Shown: piece after piece, positions 23,253 through 30,329 of the stretch
Numbering within the stretch: the first letter of the stretch is position 1
How the letters are laid out: every line of letters starts with the position of its first letter
Assembly: GCA_021791845.1 (NCBI GenBank)
Contig: JAJYVT010000033.1
Location: 1 to 33,582 of the forward strand
DNA from: Actinomycetes bacterium
GTDB lineage: Bacteria > Actinomycetota > Acidimicrobiia > Acidimicrobiales > RAAP-2
Length of the DNA stretch: 33,582 bases
Direction of reading: 5' to 3'
Position numbers and translations under genes: made by a program
Notes under the pieces: model-generated
What the model was told of the DNA's origin: nothing
The model's database searches: none
Seen by the model: the letters and a program-made list of their open reading frames with translations, nothing else

Positions 23253-24474
23253 GGCTGCCGTCCCCGACGTGGAGCGCCTCGGTCAGGCGGATCCCGACCT
23301 CGCGCTGCAGGCGGCCCACCGAGGCCGGCACGGGCGAGCGCTGCACGATGTCGTCGAAGAACCCGAGCACGATTAGCTGCTCGGCCCGCTCGGGCGGCAC
23401 CCCCCGGGACTCCAGGTAGTAGCGCTGGTCCTCGTCGACGGGCCCCACCGTCGAGGCGTGGCTGCAACGCACGTCGTTCTCCTCGATGTCCAGGTTCGGC
23501 ACCGAGTCGGCGTGGGCGTTGGGGTCCAGGACGAGGTTGTTGTTCGTCTGGAAGGCCTCGGTGCGGACGGCGCCCCGCCGGACGCGGATGAGGCCGCTGT
23601 AGACCGACCGCGACGAGCCGGCCACCGCCCCCTTGCACAGGAGGTCGCTCGTGGTGTGCGGGGCGGCATGGTCCTGCAGCGTGCGAACGTCGTGCACCTG
23701 CTCGCCGGTGCCGAGATAGGCCGAGCGAAGTTCCGTCGTCGCCCCAGGGCCGGCGGCCACGGCGTCGGTGCGCGACCGGTCGTAGGCGCCGCCGAGGCCG
23801 ACGGTGAACGTGCGCAGGGTGGCGTCACGGTCGCTGGCAGCCGCCATCCGGGCGATGTGCCAGGCGGACGGCCCGAGCACCTGCAGCCCGACGTAGGACA
23901 AGCGCGCGCCCTCACCCGCCCGGAGCTCGACGACGGGCACCACCAGTCCCCGGCCCTCGGGCATCCCGGCCACCACCTCGACCACTCCTGCGCTCGCCCC
24001 CCTGCCGAGGCGCACCACCGTCCGGGGGAAGCTCGCCGGGGCGACCGCGCCGGTCTCGGGGGCCGCACCGCACCAGTGGACCACGACGATGGGGTCCTCG
24101 ACCACCACGCCGGCCGGCACGTCCACCACGACGGCATCGGGATGGAAGGCGTCGTTCAGGCGTACGAGCGCGTCCCCGCCGGTGAGCACCTGCCCCAGCG
24201 CGCCCTCGGACGCCGCCGACACCGCCCCGACCACCACCCGGTCGTCGAGCCGCCCACGGTCCACCGAGCGGACGGCGCCATCGAGCGTGGTCACCATTGC
24301 GGCGCGCACCGGCAGGTCGGAGGCGAGTCCGGCCACGAACGCCTCGGCCAGGGGTCCGGCCGCCGGCGCCGCCGGGCCAAGCACAGCCGGCGCATAGGCG
24401 TCGAGGTCGAGCGCGTCGATCGGCGTGTAGCGCCAGACCTCCTCCTTCTCGGAAGGAAGCGGCATGGTGGCCAA
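23245..24474 (-). CDS. sufD: Fe-S assembly scaffold protein SufD
   Basis: SufD forms the SufBC2D scaffold with SufB and SufC; no catalytic motif is expected. This copy has 409 or more residues. It shows the N-terminal KEEVWRYTPIDALDLDAY, the right-handed beta-helix core, and the conserved C-terminal block TEAFQTNNNLVLDPNAHADSVPNLDI through DVRCSHASTVGPVDEDQRYYLESRG (about residues 290-355). TTG 24474 (or ATG 24465) is the first usual start. The same frame stays open upstream to 24558 and reads LPGPDWLRARRTDAF, which looks like the normal SufD N-terminus, so the true start may be the CTG at 24558, preceded by GAGG and, four codons up, by an in-frame TAG. Confidence 0.93.
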   Translation of the reverse strand: MATMPLPSEKEEVWRYTPIDALDLDAYAPAVLGPAAPAAGPLAEAFVAGLASDLPVRAAMVTTLDGAVRSVDRGRLDDRVVVGAVSAASEGALGQVLTGGDALVRLNDAFHPDAVVVDVPAGVVVEDPIVVVHWCGAAPETGAVAPASFPRTVVRLGRGASAGVVEVVAGMPEGRGLVVPVVELRAGEGARLSYVGLQVLGPSAWHIARMAAASDRDATLRTFTVGLGGAYDRSRTDAVAAGPGATTELRSAYLGTGEQVHDVRTLQDHAAPHTTSDLLCKGAVAGSSRSVYSGLIRVRRGAVRTEAFQTNNNLVLDPNAHADSVPNLDIEENDVRCSHASTVGPVDEDQRYYLESRGVPPERAEQLIVLGFFDDIVQRSPVPASVGRLQREVGIRLTEALHVGDGSHG

Positions 24475-24558
24475 GGCGTCGAAGGCGTCGGTCCGGCGCG
24501 CCCGCAGCCAGTCCGGCCCCGGCAGGGAGGCCGCTCGGTCGGCGGTGAAAGTGGTCAG

Positions 24559-24697
24559 CGTCGTCCTCTACTCGCTCGAATGGCTCGCGTCGCTCGCATC
24601 GGTCGCATCGTCTCGGGACCCCCGTCGCGGGGGCGGGGTGCCGCGCCGCGCCGGCTGCGCCGTCGGGGGACCCAGACGAGTGTAGCGGCCACGGCGA
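24559..24697. other. intergenic region between divergent sufD and the isomerase gene
   Basis: This stretch contains imperfect repeats of TCGC (24580-24610), then a strong hairpin CCCCCG-TCG-CGGGGG-type at 24619-24633 (6-bp stem, 3-base loop), then GC-rich sequence. On the minus strand TAGAGG (24570-24565) is six bases from the possible CTG start of sufD. No open frame with coding character was seen. Confidence 0.4.
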
Positions 24698-24703
24698 TAT
24701 CGT
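24698..24703 (+). promoter_or_regulatory. -10 hexamer for leaderless isomerase transcript
   Basis: TATCGT is followed by seven bases and the GTG at 24711, matching the other leaderless promoters in the window. Confidence 0.5.
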
Positions 24704-24710
24704 CGGCCAG

Positions 24711-25562
24711 GTGACCAGCGCCTTCAGCTCGAGCGTCCTCACGCTGACAAAGGCCTCCGGCGGCGTCGCCCACCTGTGGCTCGACCGCCCCGACGCCCGC
24801 AACGCCATGGGCCGGGCCTTCTGGGACGACCTCCCGGCGGCGATGGCGGCGGTGTCCGACGACCCCGGGATCCGTGCCCTGGTGGTGGTGGCCCGCGGCC
24901 CGCACTTCAGCGTGGGCCTGGACCTGAAGGAGATGGCCGGCGTCCTGGCCGGCGGTGGCGAGACCGCGGGCGGCGGGGGCAGCCGCAGCCCGGCGGCCCG
25001 GGCCCGGGCCACCCGACGGTCCGTGGTGGCCATGCAGGGCGCCGTCACCGCCGTGGCGGAGTGCCCCAAGCCGGTGATCGCCGCCGTGCACGGCTACTGC
25101 ATCGGTGGCGGGATGGACCTCGTCACCGCGTGCGACCTGCGGCTGGCATCGGCCGACGCCGTGTTCAGCGTCCGCGAGACGCGCGTCGCCATCGTGGCCG
25201 ACCTGGGGACGCTGCAGCGGCTGCCCCGCATCGTGGGCGCCGGCCACGTCGCCGAGCTGGCCCTCACCGGGCGCGACATCGGCGCCGACCGGGCGTACGC
25301 CATCGGGCTCGTGAACGAGGTCTTCGCCGACCACGACGCCCTCCACGAGGGGGCGCGGGCGCTGGCGGCCGAACTGGCAGCCCTCTCGCCGCTGGCGGTG
25401 CAGGGCACGAAGGCGGTGCTCGCCGCCAACGACGGGCGGACGGTGGGCGAGGGCCTCGACTACGTCGCCACCTGGAACGCCGGGATGCTGGTCTCGAACG
25501 ACCTGACCGAGGCGATGACCGCCTTCTTCGAGAAGCGGCCGCCCCACTTTGGCGGCGACTGA
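24711..25562 (+). CDS. crotonase-family protein, delta3,5-delta2,4-dienoyl-CoA isomerase-like
   Basis: A 283-residue crotonase-fold enzyme. The CoA and oxyanion-hole blocks are ARGPHFSVGLDLKEM (about residues 62-76) and VHGYCIGGGMDLVTACDLRL (about 124-143). Three acidic residues expected in dienoyl-CoA isomerases are all present: Asp in GGGMDL, Glu in RETRV and Asp in VADLGTLQRLP (about 162-172). Hydratases instead use two Glu, so isomerase is the better call; it would repair odd-position double bonds during unsaturated fatty acid oxidation. It sits in the opposite orientation between sufD and the four-Cys gene and breaks up the minus-strand SUF genes. Confidence 0.88.
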   Translation: MTSAFSSSVLTLTKASGGVAHLWLDRPDARNAMGRAFWDDLPAAMAAVSDDPGIRALVVVARGPHFSVGLDLKEMAGVLAGGGETAGGGGSRSPAARARATRRSVVAMQGAVTAVAECPKPVIAAVHGYCIGGGMDLVTACDLRLASADAVFSVRETRVAIVADLGTLQRLPRIVGAGHVAELALTGRDIGADRAYAIGLVNEVFADHDALHEGARALAAELAALSPLAVQGTKAVLAANDGRTVGEGLDYVATWNAGMLVSNDLTEAMTAFFEKRPPHFGGD

Positions 25563-25573
25563 GCCCGTCCGGG

Positions 25574-25912
25574 CTACCGCCGCCGCCACCATCGGCGGGC
25601 GGCCCGCGCCTCTCGCTTCGCGTCCTCGGCACGGGCCTCGCGCAACGCCTGGGGGGCGATGGCGTTGACGATCGTCTCGGCGTCGGTCAGGACGCTCGAC
25701 ACGTCGTCGGCGGGCACCGACGGCTCGTCCTCGATCGGGGGCTCCACCAGGCTCCCGTGGACCCAGCCGGCGTCGGCGAGGCGCCGCTCGTAGGACCTGC
25801 AGTCCGCCGGGCAGCGCCACGGCGCCTCGGGCGCGAGGTCCAGGACGCAGAAGCGCGCGACCTCCCCGGACGCGTAGGTACGGCTCTGGAAGTGCTTGCA
25901 CTCTTCACGCAT
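25574..25912 (-). CDS. small four-cysteine protein encoded next to sufB, unknown function
   Basis: A 112-residue protein that I cannot assign to a named family. The N-terminal 40 residues hold four cysteines at 5, 22, 34 and 38 (REECKHF, ARFCVLD, PWRCPADCRSYERR), a spacing suited to a zinc or Fe-S site. The middle is acidic, and the C-terminus is a highly charged Arg/Ala helix ending in RRWWRRR. ATG 25912 is chosen; ATG 25927 (adding MRAVA) is the alternative. It lies 49 bases after the sufB stop on the same strand and converges with the isomerase gene (11 bp). Its context suggests an Fe-S assembly or cluster-carrying accessory, but this is inference. Confidence 0.78.
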   Translation of the reverse strand: MREECKHFQSRTYASGEVARFCVLDLAPEAPWRCPADCRSYERRLADAGWVHGSLVEPPIEDEPSVPADDVSSVLTDAETIVNAIAPQALREARAEDAKREARAARRWWRRR

Positions 25913-25961
25913 CGCCACAGCTCTCATGCTCCCACCGGTTCGGTCGCCGCCGGGCATCGGG

Positions 25962-27362
25962 TCAGCCGACGGAGCCCTCCATCTGGAGCTCGATCAGCCG
26001 GCTCCACTCGACCGCGTACTCCATGGGCAGCGTCCGGGTGACCGGCTCGATGAACCCGTTCACGATCATCCCCATGGCCTGGCTCTCGGTGAGCCCGCGG
26101 CTCATCAGGTAGAAGAGCTGGTCGTCGCCGACCTTGGACACCGTGGCCTCGTGGCCGATGCGGGCGTCCTGCTCCCCCACCTCCATGTAGGGCTTGGTCT
26201 CCGAGACCGACTCGTCGTCGAGCAGGAGGGCGTCGCAGCGCACGAACGACTTGGCCCCCTTCGCTTCCTTGTCCACGTGGACCAGGCCGCGGTAGGTGGT
26301 GATCCCGCCGTCCTTGGAGATCGACTTCGAGACGATGGTCGACGACGTCTCCGGGGCGGCGTGGACCATCTTGGCCCCGGCGTCCTGGTGCTGCCCCGGC
26401 CCGGCGTAGGCCACCGAGAGCACCTCGCCCGAGGCCTTCGGCCCCACCAGGTACACCGAGGGGTACTTCATGGTCAGCCGGCTGCCGATGTTGCCGTCGA
26501 TCCACTCGACGTGGGCCTCGGCCTCGGCCCGGGCCCGCTTGGTGACCAGGTTGTAGACGTTGTTCGACCAGTTCTGGATGGTGGTGTAGGTGATCCGGCT
26601 CCCGGGGAGCGCCACCAGCTCCACCACGGCCGAGTGCAGCGAGTCGGAGGTGTAGACCGGTGCCGAGCACCCCTCGACGTAGTGCACCTGGGACCCCTCG
26701 TCGGCGATGATCAGCGTCCGCTCGAACTGGCCCATGTTCTCGGCGTTGATGCGGAAGTAGGCCTGGAGCGGCATCGCCACCTTGACGCCCGGCGGCACGT
26801 AGATGAACGAGCCCCCCGACCACACGGCGGAGTTGAGCGCGGCGAACTTGTTGTCGTTGGGGGGGATGACCGTCCCGAACCACTTCCGGACGATTGTGGG
26901 GTACTCCCGCACGGCGGTGTCCATGTCGCAGAACAGCACGCCCTGCGCCTCGAGGTCCTCGCGGTTGCGGTGGAAGACGACCTCCGACTCGTACTGCGCG
27001 GTCACGCCGGCCAGGTACTTTCGCTCCGCCTCGGGGATGCCCAGCTTCTCGTAGGTGTTCTTGATCGAGTCCGGAAGGTCGTTCCAGTCCTTCACCTGCC
27101 CGCCGGTGGGCTTGATGTAGTAGTAGATGTCGTCGAAGTCCAGGTCCGGCATGTTGACGGCGAACCACGGCGCCATGGGCTTGCGCTCGAAGCGCTTGAG
27201 GGCCCGAAGGCGGAAGTCGCGCATCCAGTCCGGCTCGCGCTTCATGGCCGACATCTCGCGGACGATCGCCTCGTTGAGGCCCTTCTTGGGCTTGAAGACG
27301 TAGTCCTCCTGGTCGCTCCATCCCAGTTGGTACCGGCCCAGGTCGAGATCGACGGTTGCCAT
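25962..27362 (-). CDS. sufB: Fe-S assembly scaffold protein SufB
   Basis: A 466-residue scaffold subunit on which SUF clusters are built. It shows [24 protein letters not shown] at the start (family N-terminus, about residues 9-32), [21 protein letters not shown] (about 62-82), the core beta-helix with [20 protein letters not shown] (about 235-254, cluster/sulfur-handling Cys), and the C-terminal block [23 protein letters not shown] (about 376). The conserved Glu and Cys residues of the SufB-SufD interface are in place. ATG 27362 has AAGGAG upstream. The frame stays open to an ATG at 27500, but that extension is Arg/Pro/Gly-rich and unlike SufB. It appears to be first in the minus-strand SUF genes. 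Confidence 0.96.
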   Translation of the reverse strand: MATVDLDLGRYQLGWSDQEDYVFKPKKGLNEAIVREMSAMKREPDWMRDFRLRALKRFERKPMAPWFAVNMPDLDFDDIYYYIKPTGGQVKDWNDLPDSIKNTYEKLGIPEAERKYLAGVTAQYESEVVFHRNREDLEAQGVLFCDMDTAVREYPTIVRKWFGTVIPPNDNKFAALNSAVWSGGSFIYVPPGVKVAMPLQAYFRINAENMGQFERTLIIADEGSQVHYVEGCSAPVYTSDSLHSAVVELVALPGSRITYTTIQNWSNNVYNLVTKRARAEAEAHVEWIDGNIGSRLTMKYPSVYLVGPKASGEVLSVAYAGPGQHQDAGAKMVHAAPETSSTIVSKSISKDGGITTYRGLVHVDKEAKGAKSFVRCDALLLDDESVSETKPYMEVGEQDARIGHEATVSKVGDDQLFYLMSRGLTESQAMGMIVNGFIEPVTRTLPMEYAVEWSRLIELQMEGSVG

Positions 27363-27592
27363 GCTTCCGTGCTCCTTGCTTGCTCGCCTTCGCCACGTGC
27401 CTGCCCGTGCGCCCGGCAACGCCCGTGGCGGCAGCCGAACCGCTGGCCGAGCCGGGGTTGCTCCTGCACCGCCCTCCGGCGGCCCCCTGCGCTCGACCAT
27501 GGATTTTCCCTATCTCGATAGTAACAACCATCGCCGGGGGGTCGGCGCGGGCGCATGTCCGAGATACTTTGACGCCGAAGTACCATGGAGGC
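27363..27592. promoter_or_regulatory. divergent sufB / mutase control region
   Basis: This 230-bp gap has an AT-rich island at 27500-27530, rare in this genome. It contains a CTATC-TC-GATAG inverted repeat (27510-27521) whose outer bases partly match for 12 positions on each side. Minus-strand -10-like sequences (TACTAT, TAGGGA) lie within it, giving a sufB leader of about 130-150 bases. The plus-strand TACCAT (27581-27586) lies six bases before the mutase ATG. The inverted repeat could be an operator for an Fe-S-sensing regulator (inference). Confidence 0.45.
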
Positions 27593-29221
27593 ATGGCCGA
27601 CCGGCGCGCCTGGCAGGAATCGTTCGACCGCTCGCCCTCCCGGGGCGTCCCGTTCGAGACGATGTCGGGGATCCCCCTCGATCCCGTGTACGGCCCCGAC
27701 GCCGCCGAGCTCCCCGGCCAGTGGCCCTACACCCGTGGGCCCTACGCCTCGATGTACCGGTCCCGGCTGTGGACGATGCGCCAGTTCGCCGGGTTCGGCA
27801 CGGCGGAGGACACGAACCAACGCTTCAAGGAGCTGCTCCGCTCGGGGGGGAACGGCCTCTCCACCGCCTTCGACATGCCGACGCTCCTGGGGCGGGACTC
27901 GGACGACCCGCTGGCCAAAGGCGAGGTCGGACGGGCCGGCGTCGCCGTGGACACCCTCGCCGACATGGAGACGCTCTTCGCCGGCGTCGACCTCGGGGCC
28001 GTGACGACCTCGATGACGATCAACTCACCCGCCGCCGTCGTCATGGCCATGTACGTGGCCGTTGCCGACAAGGCGGGCGTGGGGCGCGACCGACTGGGCG
28101 GCACGATCCAGAACGACATCCTGAAGGAGTACCAGGCCCAGAAGGAGTACGTGTTCCCGCCCCGGCCCTCGGTGCGGCTGGTGACCGACCTCGTGCGCTT
28201 TGCCACGGCCGAGTTGCCGCGCTGGCATCCCATCTCCATCTCCGGGTACCACATCCGCGAGGCCGGCTCGACGGCGGCCCAGGAGCTGGCGTTCACCCTC
28301 GCCAACGGGTTCGCCTACGTGGAGGCGGCCATGGCCGCCGGGCTGGCGGTCGACGAGTTCGCACCCCGGCTCAGCTTCTTCTTCAATGCCCACATCGACT
28401 TCTTCGAGGAGATCGCCAAGTACCGGGCGGCGCGCCGCATCTACGCCCGGTGGATGCGCGAGCACTACGGCGCGGCGGACCCACGGTCGACGATGCTGCG
28501 GTTCCACACCCAGACGGCGGGGGTCTCCCTCACGGCCCAGCAGCCGGAGGTGAACCTCGCCCGCGTGGCCATCGAGGCCCTGGCCGGGGTGCTCGGCGGC
28601 ACCCAGAGCCTCCACACCGACTCCTACGACGAGGCGCTCGCCCTCCCGACGGAGAAGGCGGCCCGCCTGGCCCTGCGGACCCAGCAGGTGATCGCCGAGG
28701 AGACGGGGGTCGTCCACGTCGCCGACCCCCTGGGCGGCTCCTGGCTCGTGGAGGAGCTGACCGACGAGCTGGAGCGACAGGCAGAGGCGGTCTTCGCCCA
28801 CCTTCTGGAAGCCGGTTCCGGCTCGATGCTCGAGGGCGTCTTCGCCAGCATCGACGACAACTGGTTCTGCGCCGAGATCGCCGACGCCGCCTACCGGTTC
28901 CAGTCGAAGATCGCCGCCGGCGCGTGGGTGCAGGTGGGCGTGAACGGCTACACCGAGGGTGACGACGGACAGACCCCGATCCTCTACATCGACCCGGCGG
29001 TCGAGGAGCGCCAGCTGCAGAAGCTGGCGGCGGTGAAGCAGGCCCGCGACGACGAGGCGGTGCGGCGCTGCCTCGCCCGGCTGGCGGCCGAGGCCGCCGA
29101 CCCGACGGTGAACCTCATGCCGGCCCTCGTCGAGGCGGCCAACGCCTACGTGACCGTCGGCGAGGCCATGCACGCCCTGGAGTCGGTGTTCGGCACCTGG
29201 GTCGAGCGCTCGGTGGCCTGA
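27593..29221 (+). CDS. icmA: B12-dependent acyl-CoA mutase large subunit, isobutyryl-CoA mutase-like
   Basis: A 542-residue TIM-barrel substrate-binding subunit. Family blocks are [27 protein letters not shown] (about residues 49-75), [48 protein letters not shown] (catalytic His, about 217) and [14 protein letters not shown]. At the position of Tyr89 in Propionibacterium methylmalonyl-CoA mutase it has Phe (RQFAGF), and at Arg207 it has Gln (AQKEY). These two changes are the known isobutyryl-CoA mutase signature; the Asp of 2-hydroxyisobutyryl-CoA mutase is Ala here. ATG 27593 is six bases after TACCAT. It overlaps the small subunit by one base. No G-protein chaperone gene is adjacent. Confidence 0.85.
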   Translation: MADRRAWQESFDRSPSRGVPFETMSGIPLDPVYGPDAAELPGQWPYTRGPYASMYRSRLWTMRQFAGFGTAEDTNQRFKELLRSGGNGLSTAFDMPTLLGRDSDDPLAKGEVGRAGVAVDTLADMETLFAGVDLGAVTTSMTINSPAAVVMAMYVAVADKAGVGRDRLGGTIQNDILKEYQAQKEYVFPPRPSVRLVTDLVRFATAELPRWHPISISGYHIREAGSTAAQELAFTLANGFAYVEAAMAAGLAVDEFAPRLSFFFNAHIDFFEEIAKYRAARRIYARWMREHYGAADPRSTMLRFHTQTAGVSLTAQQPEVNLARVAIEALAGVLGGTQSLHTDSYDEALALPTEKAARLALRTQQVIAEETGVVHVADPLGGSWLVEELTDELERQAEAVFAHLLEAGSGSMLEGVFASIDDNWFCAEIADAAYRFQSKIAAGAWVQVGVNGYTEGDDGQTPILYIDPAVEERQLQKLAAVKQARDDEAVRRCLARLAAEAADPTVNLMPALVEAANAYVTVGEAMHALESVFGTWVERSVA

Positions 29222-29790
29222 TGGCTGCCGCCGGCGGCCACCCCCTCCGGGTCCTTTTGGCCAAGGTCGGCCTGGACGGCCACGACCGGGGACTGCGCGT
29301 CGTCGCCCGCATTCTCCGTGACAACGGGTTCGAGGTCGTGTTCGCCGGCCTCCGGCAGACGCCGGAGGCCATCGCCGCCGCCGTCGCCCAGGAGGACGTG
29401 GACGTGGTGGGCGTCTCCATGCACAACGGCGCCCACCTGACCCTGGCCCCGCTGGTGGTGCAGGCGCTGCGCGACGTCGGCCTGGCGACCCCCGTGGTGG
29501 TCGGCGGCATCGTGCCCGACGTGGACGTGCCCACGCTGCGCGACGAGGGCGTCGCGGCGGTGCTCGGGCCGGGGGCGTCCAACGAGGAGGTCGTCGCCGC
29601 CGTTCGGGACGCGGCCACCGGACGGGGTATGGACCAACCGTGTCCAACCAACCAGCGCACACAGCCGACGCCGCCGCAACAGCCGTGCTCGAGCCCCTGG
29701 CCGGCGACCGCGCCCGGATCGAGCGGATCGTCGCCCGCCTCGACACGAGCGACGACCCGACCGAGCGGGCGGACCTCGCCGCCGAGCTGA
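29221..29790 (+). CDS. icmB: B12-binding small subunit of the acyl-CoA mutase
   Basis: This is the cobalamin-binding Rossmann-like subunit that pairs with the upstream mutase. The B12 motif DxHxxG is in [15 protein letters not shown] (about residues 15-29, His about 21). [10 protein letters not shown] (the S-x-L region, about 67) and VVVGGIVPD (about 95) complete the nucleotide-tail site. The family domain ends near residue 137. The frame continues about 50 further residues of Pro/Ser/Thr-rich sequence, overlapping the next gene by 151 bases in another frame; this tail is probably not functional and may reflect a lost stop codon. The ATG overlaps the large-subunit stop by one base, consistent with equal production. 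Confidence 0.88.
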   Translation: MAAAGGHPLRVLLAKVGLDGHDRGLRVVARILRDNGFEVVFAGLRQTPEAIAAAVAQEDVDVVGVSMHNGAHLTLAPLVVQALRDVGLATPVVVGGIVPDVDVPTLRDEGVAAVLGPGASNEEVVAAVRDAATGRGMDQPCPTNQRTQPTPPQQPCSSPWPATAPGSSGSSPASTRATTRPSGRTSPPS

Positions 29791-30248
29791 GCCGGTCCGT
29801 CTCCCGCTACGAGGACACCGTCGAGCAGGTGCTCGCCGCCCATCCGCGGGGCGAGGGGGTGCGGCAGCTCGAACAGGGACGCGGCCAGCTCCGCGACGTC
29901 CTCTCGGTCATCCACGAGCGGACCATGCACATGGACCCCCGCAACGTGCACGCGGGTGACCCCGACGGGTTCGAGCGGGCCCTCGACGAGGCGGCCACCA
30001 GCCTGCGCCGGCATCTCGACGCGGAGGACGCCTGCCTGCGCCGGCTCGTCCGCACCGCCACCCGGGACGAGCAGGAGGCCATCGGGAAGCAGGTCCGCAA
30101 GGCCGTGAAGACGGCCTCCGAGCGCCCGCACCCTCCCCGGACGACGCTGGGGCGCATCGTGAGCAACCTCAACGTGAAGCTCGACCACACCCTGGAGGAC
30201 GTGGCCAACCCCCGGCACCCGGGGGCGGACACGATCGACGGGCGCTGA
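29640..30248 (+). CDS. helical protein of unknown function (weak hemerythrin-like resemblance)
   Basis: A 202-residue, charged, mainly alpha-helical protein that I do not recognise firmly. The heptad-like segments [56 protein letters not shown] and [16 protein letters not shown] could form a four-helix bundle. The spacing of RRHLDAED recalls an HxxxE hemerythrin motif, but the other His ligands are missing or displaced, so metal binding is doubtful. GTG 29640 is the first start that gives the full helical domain and overlaps the mutase small-subunit frame by 151 bases. A Shine-Dalgarno is not evident. No functional link to the mutase can be shown. Confidence 0.6.
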   Translation: MSNQPAHTADAAATAVLEPLAGDRARIERIVARLDTSDDPTERADLAAELSRSVSRYEDTVEQVLAAHPRGEGVRQLEQGRGQLRDVLSVIHERTMHMDPRNVHAGDPDGFERALDEAATSLRRHLDAEDACLRRLVRTATRDEQEAIGKQVRKAVKTASERPHPPRTTLGRIVSNLNVKLDHTLEDVANPRHPGADTIDGR

Positions 30249-30299
30249 GGCCAAAGGCGGGCGCCGCCGGGCCGACCCCCGTACGCTGCCCTTTCGGGC

Positions 30300-30328
30300 T
30301 ATGCTTGCGCCGGGGATGGGAGGAAACG
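30300..30328 (+). promoter_or_regulatory. promoter and ribosome binding site of the pilin operon
   Basis: TATGCT (30300-30305) can act as a -10, with a second candidate TACGCT at 30282. Unlike most genes here, the transcript would have a short leader carrying a strong GGAGG placed six bases before GTG 30330. Confidence 0.5.
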
Positions 30329-30329
30329 A

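Noticed and set aside
24619-24633. Intrinsic terminator for sufD or the isomerase gene
   Set aside because: The hairpin is upstream of both divergent genes and has no T-tract, so termination has no obvious purpose there.
24711-25562. Plain enoyl-CoA hydratase
   Set aside because: The acid pair of hydratases is not present; the Asp-Glu-Asp set and ADLGTLQRLP block match dienoyl-CoA isomerases better.
27363-27500. N-terminal extension of SufB to the ATG at 27500
   Set aside because: The extension is Arg/Pro/Gly-rich and unlike SufB N-termini, whereas ATG 27362 has AAGGAG and the expected protein start.
27593-29221. Annotation as methylmalonyl-CoA mutase
   Set aside because: Phe and Gln occupy the Tyr89 and Arg207 positions needed for the carboxylate of methylmalonyl-CoA.
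29640-30248. Hemerythrin HHE domain
   Set aside because: Only one HxxxE-like element can be seen; the remaining iron ligands are not in place.
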